A stretch of DNA of 61,420 nucleotides from Rickettsia typhi (GTDB lineage: Bacteria; Pseudomonadota; Alphaproteobacteria; Rickettsiales; UBA1997): positions 1 to 61,420 of the forward strand of contig CAMAYG010000008.1 in assembly GCA_945862535.1 (NCBI GenBank), read 5' to 3'. This document shows positions 18,992 to 26,318 of this stretch, one piece after another. The translations under genes and the position numbers were made by a program. Positions within the stretch are counted from its first letter, which is position 1; each line of letters opens with the position of its first letter. The notes beneath the pieces were generated by a model, which had not been told where the DNA came from, did not search any database, and was given only the letters and a program-made list of their open reading frames with translations.

Positions 18992-21096
18992 TGAGGCTAA
19001 TAGCTTTCCTAACTTTTGTTTTAATTAGTTCTTCTTCTGTAGCTTTGGCAAATGATATGCCAGAAAAATCTGCATCGGAAATATCTGCATCTAAAAAAAA
19101 CAATAAAATAGTAATTAAAAAGGTTAAAACAACAAGCAAAACCCCCCAGAACACATCTTCTCTGGCAAGCTCTAAGTCTTCTGAAGGTAAAAATAATAAA
19201 AAATTACAAAATAGCGATAAAGCCGAAGGCGACAAAGCCAATAAAAACAAGGGAAAGATTAGTAAAGAAAATGTAAAAGGAAGCGGTAAAGAGTTAAAAA
19301 GCAACAATCTTAAGCAAGATAAAAAAAAAATTTATAAATACAGTAATAAAAAAAGCACAGAATTAATAAAAAGCAACAAAACAATCGCTCTAAATAATAA
19401 ATCAACAAGCAAAAACCTGAAAGTTAGAAAGAAGTACATTAAAAAAGAAGAGCCTGCGGTCCCCTTAAAAAACAAAACAGCAACAGATTCGGCAAAAAAA
19501 ACTAGCATCAAAACAGCTAAAAAAGAAGCATTAAAACAAAATAATTCCCCAAAAACCCCTCTCGCCAAAAACAACTCAGAAAAGCATGCCACTAACTCCA
19601 AAGGCGAGATTAGTTTAAAGAAAAATGGCGCCAAAAACAACCCAGAAAAGCAGGTTGCTAACACAGAGGAAATCGCTAATATTGCAATTAGCAACGAGGC
19701 ATTACAGCAATTTAACGATTTCCCAGGGGATAAAAATGCCTCAGTTACAAATTCCTCAGATAAAAATTCCTTAGGGGGCAAGGGAAAGGCCAAAGATCTT
19801 ACAAAGAGCAATAAGAATCAAACAATAAAAATAAATGAATTATTTTTAGGCGAAGAAATCGATGACAACAAAAAATACCTAGAAATATATCTTTCAGATT
19901 ATCCGCAAGAGCATTTATCAAGCGGTGGCCAAATAAAAAAACAAAATAATAATGCAGAATTATTGCAAATTTTTATTCTTGAAAAACCCAATCGACTAGT
20001 TGTCGATATTGAAAATGGCGAACTCAATTCTAACATAAAAGACTTAGATGCTCCACATTTTATTAAATCTTACAATGTTGGCAAAAATAATAATCGCCTA
20101 AGGCTTAGTTTTGAACTTGCAAAGCCAATCAAAATTAGCCAAAAGGTTCTTAAGGAGTTTCCGGGGCAGAATTTACAAAAAATCATTATATTTATCGAAG
20201 AAAAAGAAGAAGTTAATCTGAGTAAAGACTTCATCAATGACGAAAAGCCCGTCACCAACCTGCTTCAGTCAAGAAATACCAATAAATCGCGAGACACCTT
20301 AACCACAAAGGAAGTGCTAGAATTAATGTGCATCTACGAGCCAAAGTTGCCAAATAGCACTATTGGCAATAGTCTTGTCAATAGTGGCAGAAAATATCAT
20401 CATCAAAAACGGCGAATAGTTATCGATGCAGGACACGGCGGTAAGGACCCAGGAACAATTGGGGTAAATAAAACTCAAGAAAAAGACCTCACTCTAAAAT
20501 ATGCTCAAGCTTTGAAGGTAAAATTGGCAGACAACCCTAATTATCAAATCTATCTTACTCGTAATCACGATGAGTTCTTGGCATTAAGAAAAAGGGTAGA
20601 GCAGGCCAGAAAACTAAAAGCAGATCTCTTCATTTCGCTTCACATAAATTGGGTTGACAACCCCGAAACCAAAGGTTTTTCAATTTACACCTTGTCAGAA
20701 AAATCTTCAGACAAACAGGCGGAGCTATTGGCAACCAAGGAGAATCGTGCCGACATCATTAGTGGAATCAATTTTAACGGTGCTAGTAAAGAAATTACCG
20801 ATAGCCTGATTGCAATGTCGCAACGAAGTTCAATGAATTATTCTTCCGAATTTGCTAATTTGGCAATAAGAGTTGCTAAGCAAAGCCAAATCAACACCCT
20901 GCAAAACACTCATCGCTTTGCAGGATTTGCCGTTCTTACCGCCCCAGATATGGCTTCTGTATTAATAGAGCTTGGATATGTGTCGAACCAAGAAGAGGAA
21001 GAGGCCTTAAACAGCGAGGAATATCTTGCTAAAGTAACCGGCTCGCTAAAAACCGCTATCGACGAATATTTTTCTACTGTTTCAATTTTGCAGTAA
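18991..21096 (+). CDS. amiC: N-acetylmuramoyl-L-alanine amidase (AmiC type) with long Lys-rich linker
   Basis: Periplasmic zinc amidase that separates daughter cells by cutting stem peptides from glycan. A signal peptide ends near residue 20 (SVALA). A very long low-complexity Lys/Asn/Ser-rich linker (about 25-285) is followed by an AMIN septal-targeting domain (about 295-400) and the Amidase_3 domain (about 475-695). Zinc ligands are H482 in DAGHGG, E497 in TQEKDL and H551 in ISLHIN, with catalytic E660 in LIELGYVSN. At 701 residues it is far longer than usual because of the linker. Its regulator is probably the NlpD/EnvC-like protein at 4644. The linker composition could reflect a wall- or DNA-binding basic tail. 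Confidence 0.9.
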   Translation: MRLIAFLTFVLISSSSVALANDMPEKSASEISASKKNNKIVIKKVKTTSKTPQNTSSLASSKSSEGKNNKKLQNSDKAEGDKANKNKGKISKENVKGSGKELKSNNLKQDKKKIYKYSNKKSTELIKSNKTIALNNKSTSKNLKVRKKYIKKEEPAVPLKNKTATDSAKKTSIKTAKKEALKQNNSPKTPLAKNNSEKHATNSKGEISLKKNGAKNNPEKQVANTEEIANIAISNEALQQFNDFPGDKNASVTNSSDKNSLGGKGKAKDLTKSNKNQTIKINELFLGEEIDDNKKYLEIYLSDYPQEHLSSGGQIKKQNNNAELLQIFILEKPNRLVVDIENGELNSNIKDLDAPHFIKSYNVGKNNNRLRLSFELAKPIKISQKVLKEFPGQNLQKIIIFIEEKEEVNLSKDFINDEKPVTNLLQSRNTNKSRDTLTTKEVLELMCIYEPKLPNSTIGNSLVNSGRKYHHQKRRIVIDAGHGGKDPGTIGVNKTQEKDLTLKYAQALKVKLADNPNYQIYLTRNHDEFLALRKRVEQARKLKADLFISLHINWVDNPETKGFSIYTLSEKSSDKQAELLATKENRADIISGINFNGASKEITDSLIAMSQRSSMNYSSEFANLAIRVAKQSQINTLQNTHRFAGFAVLTAPDMASVLIELGYVSNQEEEEALNSEEYLAKVTGSLKTAIDEYFSTVSILQ

Positions 21097-21261
21097 CCTA
21101 TTTAAATGTTGGAAATGGCATAAATATCGAGAATTTTAAATTAGCTATTGCAATATTTTTGCTAGATTTTATATTTGAAGTCAAATCCCTTTAAGAGGCA
21201 ACTTAAGAGGCAACATGCCCTTTAGCTAAATATCTATTTCTACTTTATAAAACTTTTCACT

Positions 21262-21936
21262 ATGACTTCGCAATCTAATTCCTTAGGCAAACATACCGTT
21301 AAATCTTACGACAAAGATTTACAAAATATTGCCAATATTCTCGACGAAATGCTAGAATTGGTAATGGTTTCAATCGATATGGTTTATAGATCTCTACAAA
21401 ATAATTCGCAATCTATGGTCGAAGAAATTACCGCTCACGACTACAAAATCAATAGTCTAGATTTTTTAATTGAGAAGAAAATTACTACAGTTTTAGCACT
21501 CAGACAGCCAATGGCCCTAGATCTAAGATACATCGTTTCGGCACTTAAGGTTGCCTCGAACCTAGAAAGAGTTGGCGATCAGGCAAAAAGCATTATTAAA
21601 AAAATTAGCAAAGCCGACGATGCCATTTTTGAACCAAAAATACAAGAGCCGCTACAAGAAATGATCCGCCTGTCGCAAAAAATGGTTTCCGATTCAGTCA
21701 AAGCCTTTAATCAACAAGATCTAGAGCTAAGCGACGAAGTTCTTAAAATCGACGACCAAATAGATAACATCTACAGCAACTTCTTTAAAATTGTCGATCA
21801 GGGTGAATGCAACAAAACGGACATTACCAAAATTATCAACCTAATGTTTATTGCTAAAAGTTTTGAAAGGTTGGCAGACCATGCCACTAACATTGCCGAA
21901 ATAAATCGCTATGTCGTTACTGCCGAAACTAAATAG
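21262..21936 (+). CDS. phoU: Phosphate uptake regulator PhoU
   Basis: Two three-helix bundles that bind metal clusters and restrain PhoR/Pst signalling. The 224 residues show the duplicated PhoU motif: ALRQPMALDLRYIVSALKVASNLERVGDQAKSI in the first half, and a second copy near the C-terminus ending AKSFERLADHATNIAE. The pst transporter and phoB/R genes that often accompany it are not in the window. About 165 bases of A+T-rich spacer precede it, including a tandem AAGAGGCAAC word at 21192 and 21205. Confidence 0.95.
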   Translation: MTSQSNSLGKHTVKSYDKDLQNIANILDEMLELVMVSIDMVYRSLQNNSQSMVEEITAHDYKINSLDFLIEKKITTVLALRQPMALDLRYIVSALKVASNLERVGDQAKSIIKKISKADDAIFEPKIQEPLQEMIRLSQKMVSDSVKAFNQQDLELSDEVLKIDDQIDNIYSNFFKIVDQGECNKTDITKIINLMFIAKSFERLADHATNIAEINRYVVTAETK

Positions 21937-22020
21937 TATTTTCAAATATTATTTGCCAATTATAATAATAAATAGGCAAAACTCGTTATTTTTATAATTT
22001 TAACTAGCAAAATCTAAGAT

Positions 22021-22626
22021 ATGCAATTCAACTTACCTAATAATTTAACAATTTCCCGCATTATTATTATTCCAATTCTAATTGCATCATTTTATATCGA
22101 CGGATTTATTGCTAATGTTGTTGCGGCATTGCTTTTTGCCGTTGCCTGCATTACAGACTATTTCGATGGCTACTTTGCTCGCTCGATGAAATTACAATCT
22201 AATTTTGGTAAATGCCTCGATCCTATTGCCGATAAGCTAATTGTAGTGGTAGCAATTGTAATGCTTATTAACTTTAACTCCCATAATCCGTGGATACTAT
22301 TTCCGGGGCTGATAATAATTTGCCGTGAAGTTTTAGTTTCCGGGCTAAGAGAATTTCTTGCTGAATTACATGTAAATGTTGCGGTATCAAAACTATCTAA
22401 ATATAAAACTGCGGTGCAAATGGTGGCAATTACTGGGCTACTCTTGGGCGAACAAGGTTCGCAATACACTATAGAATCTCTATTTGGTAACGGACTTGAT
22501 TTACATAATAAGGAATTTTTAAAGATTCTTTGGGTCGAGCTATCAAGGCTACTCTTTGTTTTGGCCGCAGCCCTAACCGTTCTTACAGGCTATCGCTACT
22601 TGCAAACTGGTCTTTCAAGGATGTAA
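22021..22626 (+). CDS. pgsA: CDP-diacylglycerol-glycerol-3-phosphate 3-phosphatidyltransferase
   Basis: Membrane enzyme making phosphatidylglycerol phosphate from CDP-diacylglycerol (supplied by CdsA, 14617). The 201-residue protein carries the CDP-alcohol phosphotransferase signature D-G-x2-A-R-x8-G-x3-D-x3-D, here TDYFDGYFARSMKLQSNFG then KCLDPIADK, close to residue 50. Several hydrophobic helices follow. The start is ATG at 22021 and begins NLPNNLTISRI, as is typical. It ends 35 bases before an acquired R-M unit. Confidence 0.95.
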   Translation: MQFNLPNNLTISRIIIIPILIASFYIDGFIANVVAALLFAVACITDYFDGYFARSMKLQSNFGKCLDPIADKLIVVVAIVMLINFNSHNPWILFPGLIIICREVLVSGLREFLAELHVNVAVSKLSKYKTAVQMVAITGLLLGEQGSQYTIESLFGNGLDLHNKEFLKILWVELSRLLFVLAAALTVLTGYRYLQTGLSRM

Positions 22627-22661
22627 TTTTTATAAAAATCACCCATATATTTTAAGTAAAT

Positions 22662-23669
22662 ATGAATTTGAAGTTTATTGACCTTTTCGCTGGAATCGGT
22701 GGAATCCGTCTTGGTTTTCAAGAGCTTGGTAAATGTGTTTTTTCTTCGGAGTGGGATAAGTTTGCACAAATTACTTATGAAGCAAACTTTGGTTACAAAC
22801 CGCAGGGAGACATTATGCAAATTCACGAAACAGACATACCGAGCTTTGATATTTTGCTTGCAGGGTTTCCTTGTCAACCTTTCTCAAATGCAGGGTTAAA
22901 AAAAGGATTTGAAGATACAAGAGGAACTTTATTTTTTGATATTGCACGAATAATAAACTTTCACAAACCAAAAGTTGTATTTTTAGAAAATGTTAAAGCA
23001 TTAAAAACACACAACAAAGGAAATACATATAAAACAATTGAAAACACGTTGCAAGATTTTGGCTATACTGTTTATATGCAAATATTAAATGCCCGTGATT
23101 TTGGTGTTCCGCAAAATAGGGAAAGAATTTATATTGTGGGTTTTTTGGAAAATATTGACTTTAAATTTCCAAAACCATTGAAGCAAAAAATAACTCTGGG
23201 TGACATCTTAGAAGAAAGTGTTTTAGAAAAATACACTATTTCAAATAAGCTTTGGGCAGGACATCAAAGAAGAAAAGAAGAACATAAACAAAAAGGCAAT
23301 GGATTTGGTTATTCGCTTTTTAATCATAATTCACAATATACAAGCACCATTTCTGCAAGATATTATAAAGATGGTTCAGAGATTTTAATTGAACAAGAAG
23401 GAAAAAATCCAAGAAAATTAATACCAAGAGAAGCGGCAAGATTACAAGGATTCCCTAATAATTTCATAATTCCCGTAAGTGATAATCAAGCTTATAAACA
23501 GTTTGGAAATAGTGTTGCAGTTCCCGTTGTAAAAGCAATTACAAAACAAATACAACAAGCGCTAATCAATCCAAGAACTGCCTACAAAACACAAACATTA
23601 GATTTATTCAAAAATACAAATACATTACATGAAAATTCAAAAGATACAAATATCTCAAGAAAAAATTGA
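22662..23669 (+). CDS. DNA (cytosine-5) methyltransferase, second type II R-M
   Basis: C5-cytosine methyltransferase of 335 residues. Motif I DLFAGIGGIRLGFQ is at the N-terminus, motif IV AGFPCQPFSNAG carries the catalytic Cys near residue 71, motif VI is LENVKAL, motif VIII PQNRERIYIVG, IX REAARLQGFP and X YKQFGNSVAVPVV. It is of the Dcm-like group and clearly different from the methyltransferase at 2565. The gene sits between pgsA and ileS and overlaps the following endonuclease gene by 41 bases. Its sequence uses fewer of the CTCGAC/ATCGAT-like words frequent in neighbouring housekeeping genes, which is compatible with transfer. Recognition site unknown. Confidence 0.93.
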   Translation: MNLKFIDLFAGIGGIRLGFQELGKCVFSSEWDKFAQITYEANFGYKPQGDIMQIHETDIPSFDILLAGFPCQPFSNAGLKKGFEDTRGTLFFDIARIINFHKPKVVFLENVKALKTHNKGNTYKTIENTLQDFGYTVYMQILNARDFGVPQNRERIYIVGFLENIDFKFPKPLKQKITLGDILEESVLEKYTISNKLWAGHQRRKEEHKQKGNGFGYSLFNHNSQYTSTISARYYKDGSEILIEQEGKNPRKLIPREAARLQGFPNNFIIPVSDNQAYKQFGNSVAVPVVKAITKQIQQALINPRTAYKTQTLDLFKNTNTLHENSKDTNISRKN

Positions 23670-24648
23670 TATTAATTTACAGTTTTACTGTTTTTTGAAA
23701 TATACGGTCAAGCTTAAACCAAGCGCACAACAGGTTTCAAAAATTATAGAGGAATATGGTTTATTAAAAGACAGTGCGAATCTTTTTAGTCAAAAACTTG
23801 AAGAAATATTCACAACAAAATCCAAGAAAACAAAGCATAATGCGAAGCTTGAAATGGTGCAAGATATGATTGCAAGATTTCAAAAAGAAAAGGATATTGA
23901 ATTATTTGTTTTTGGTCTCAAACTTTATCAAATTAAAGACCTACTCTTACAGGAAGCAAAGATAACAGAAAGCACGGATATACAAAAGCTTGGGAATATT
24001 AATCCTCTTTCCCTTGAATATGATAGAATTTCTGTTTTAAAACCATATACAACAAGGGTAAGCGGGGCTTTGCTTGCATTGTTATTTTTTGATAAAATTG
24101 AGAAAGGTGAGACAAATTTTATGTCAGAAAATGCTTATGATTTCTTGCAATCACTTTCACAAACGGCACTCAAATTTAAGAAAAATGGTTTAGAGCCGAA
24201 TCAAATTTTTATGTTAATGTTTTCGGAAGTTGTTAATCAATCTATTGTATCCGATTCAGGCACAAATTATGAAAGCAGGATACTTTCCGTTCTAAGCAAG
24301 AATGGCATTTTAAACATTGCAAAAACTCACGATAAAAATGATAAAAGCACGGAGTTTGATTTCTTCTTTGAAATTGACGGCAGAACATTTGGAATTGGTG
24401 CAAAAAGAACTTTACGCAAAAGGTATAAACAGTTTATTAAAACTGCTATTACAAGCAAAATTGATGTAATGATTGAAATTACACTTGGCTTGGATTTAAA
24501 TGAGGAAAAAGCTAAAACTATTATAGCGCATGGAACTTATTTATTTGTTGCCGATGAAGTATATCAAACAAGAGATTTTTTGCAAAAACTTGATAAGGTA
24601 TTTTCTGTAAAAGATTTGAATTTAACAAATTTAGTCAGCCTTAAATAA
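23629..24648 (+). CDS. Type II restriction endonuclease (partner of the overlapping C5 methyltransferase)
   Basis: A 339-residue protein inferred to be the restriction enzyme of this R-M unit. It overlaps the methyltransferase 3' end by 41 bases, which is typical of coupled R-M genes. A likely PD-(D/E)XK core lies around residues 240-270: STEFDFFFEIDGRTFGIGAKRT gives an acidic residue, then a beta hairpin, then Gly-Ala-Lys in the position of the E-X-K (the Glu is replaced). The N-terminal half is helical and Lys/Gln-rich. I do not recognise a named family. If the altered catalytic motif is real, activity should be tested rather than assumed. Confidence 0.65.
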   Translation: MKIQKIQISQEKIDINLQFYCFLKYTVKLKPSAQQVSKIIEEYGLLKDSANLFSQKLEEIFTTKSKKTKHNAKLEMVQDMIARFQKEKDIELFVFGLKLYQIKDLLLQEAKITESTDIQKLGNINPLSLEYDRISVLKPYTTRVSGALLALLFFDKIEKGETNFMSENAYDFLQSLSQTALKFKKNGLEPNQIFMLMFSEVVNQSIVSDSGTNYESRILSVLSKNGILNIAKTHDKNDKSTEFDFFFEIDGRTFGIGAKRTLRKRYKQFIKTAITSKIDVMIEITLGLDLNEEKAKTIIAHGTYLFVADEVYQTRDFLQKLDKVFSVKDLNLTNLVSLK

Positions 24649-24744
24649 TATTGACAATAAATAATCAAAACTTTATTTTAGGGGTTATTTATTGTAATTA
24701 AAACACCTTAAAACCTTAGAGTGCAAAATCGAAATCAAAGCATA

Positions 24745-26133
24745 ATGAAAAAAACCTATTATCCGCAAGCCAATCAAAACCTCGATCTAGCAAAAATGGA
24801 GCAAGAAATATTGGCTTTTTGGCAAAAAGAACAAATATTTGAAAGATCGGTCTATAATCGCAATGTTGCAAGCTACGAAGAGGCGGAAGACAACACTTCG
24901 CCTGTTATTAATAGTTGTAGCCTTAACGATCATAAAAATTGTCGCCATAGCAACGATAACAGCCAAGAAACGGCAAAACAATTTGTCTTTTACGACGGCC
25001 CGCCTTTTGCCAATGGCTTGCCTCACTACGGCCACTTACTTACAGGATTCATTAAAGATATTTTTGCCCGCTATCAAACCATGAAAGGCAATAAAGTCGA
25101 AAGAAGATTCGGCTGGGACACACACGGGCTACCCGTTGAAATGGAAACCGAGAAAGAGCTAACCTCTATTCACAATAAGCCAATTGCTGGTCAATTAGCA
25201 ATTCAAGAATTTGGAATCGATAAATTTAACGAAGCTTGCGAAAAATCGGTTATGAAATATGCCGATAAATGGGAAGAATATGTAACCAAACAAGGCCGTT
25301 TTGTTGATTTTGGCAATAGCTATAAAACTATGGATCTTGGCTATATGGAATCGGTAATTTGGGCCTTTAAGGAGCTATATAAAAAGGGTTTAATTTATAA
25401 TAAATTACGAGTCGTGCCCTATTCTTGGGCTTGCCAAACCCCGCTTTCTAACTTCGAAACCCGCATGGACAATGCCTATCGCCAAAAGGAAAGCAAAGCG
25501 GTTACCCTAAAATTTTACCTAAAAAATATCACCAAATTAATTGCCGATCTTGTCAATAAAAACAAGCAAAACACCGGAATTTTTAGCAAAATTAATTTTG
25601 ATAAAGGCGATTCCCATAAAGGCAATGGCGAAAAAGATTTAACAGAAGCAAATAACCTCGATGCCATTAAGTCAATTGCAATGCTAGTTTGGACTACAAC
25701 CCCCTGGACTCTGCCTTCTAATTTAGCGGTGGCAATTAACCGCAACATTAGCTATTCGCTAATTATTACCAAAGAACAGCAGGAAAACGGTGCCACAGAA
25801 GCATTAATAATTGCGAGCAATCTTATTAAGCGATACCAAAAAGAGCTAGAAGGTGCAAAAATTGTGGCGATGCTAAGCGGTCAAGACTTAATTGGCTTAC
25901 AATATCAGCCGATATTTCCATTTTTAGTAAATAAGCCAGAGGTTCTGTCTGCTAAAAACTGCTTTACTGTTATTGATGCAGATTTCGTCTCGACCGAAGA
26001 CGGAACGGGCATTGTCCATATTGCTCCGGGCTTTGGCGAAGAAGACCAAATTGTTTGCGAAAAATATCGAATTCCAACTGTTTGTCCCGTCGATGAAGCT
26101 GGTAGATTTACCAGTGACATCGACAATATTTAA
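24745..26133 (+). CDS. ileS: Isoleucyl-tRNA synthetase, N-terminal fragment
   Basis: First 462 residues of IleRS (full length about 1000), which charges tRNA-Ile. The class I HIGH-type motif is GPPFANGLPHYGHLLTG, followed by ERRFGWDTHGLPVEME. The CP1 editing domain begins with VVPYSWACQTPLSNFET and includes TTTPWTLPSN and GTGIVHIAPGFGEED. The frame stops within CP1, just after PVDEAGRFTSDIDN. The KMSKS motif, anticodon-binding domain and C-terminus are missing. The motif set resembles the eukaryote-like IleRS class found in Rickettsia. ATG at 24745 is preferred over a GTG at 24721. The stop lies inside a tandem-repeat scar that separates it from the convergent dnaE fragment. Alone it cannot be an active synthetase. 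Confidence 0.9.
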   Translation: MKKTYYPQANQNLDLAKMEQEILAFWQKEQIFERSVYNRNVASYEEAEDNTSPVINSCSLNDHKNCRHSNDNSQETAKQFVFYDGPPFANGLPHYGHLLTGFIKDIFARYQTMKGNKVERRFGWDTHGLPVEMETEKELTSIHNKPIAGQLAIQEFGIDKFNEACEKSVMKYADKWEEYVTKQGRFVDFGNSYKTMDLGYMESVIWAFKELYKKGLIYNKLRVVPYSWACQTPLSNFETRMDNAYRQKESKAVTLKFYLKNITKLIADLVNKNKQNTGIFSKINFDKGDSHKGNGEKDLTEANNLDAIKSIAMLVWTTTPWTLPSNLAVAINRNISYSLIITKEQQENGATEALIIASNLIKRYQKELEGAKIVAMLSGQDLIGLQYQPIFPFLVNKPEVLSAKNCFTVIDADFVSTEDGTGIVHIAPGFGEEDQIVCEKYRIPTVCPVDEAGRFTSDIDNI

Positions 26134-26277
26134 GCTGATGAAGCTGGTAGATTTAACATAGATTTACCATAAATTTCATAAATTTATGGGGCGACATCGA
26201 CAATATTTAAGCTGATGAAGCTGGTAGATTTAACATAGATTTACCATAAATTTCATAAATTTATGGGGCGACATCGA
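26092..26277. repeat. Tandem repeat scar at the ileS/dnaE junction, with hairpins
   Basis: Three head-to-tail units beginning GATGAAGCTGGTAGATTTA start at 26092, 26137 and 26214. Unit 1 (45 bp) is the end of the ileS frame. Unit 2 is 77 bp and has the same ends plus a longer centre. Unit 3 repeats unit 2 up to 26277 (GACATCGA), then diverges. The longer centre carries a perfect hairpin with 10-bp arms CCATAAATTT/AAATTTATGG and loop CAT, at 26167-26189 and again at 26244-26266. The repeats are visible directly. That they mark a recombination junction is inference from their place between two truncated genes. Confidence 0.9.
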
Positions 26278-26318
26278 AAAAAGCCTGTTGCTAATTGAAG
26301 AATATTTGATACAGAAAA

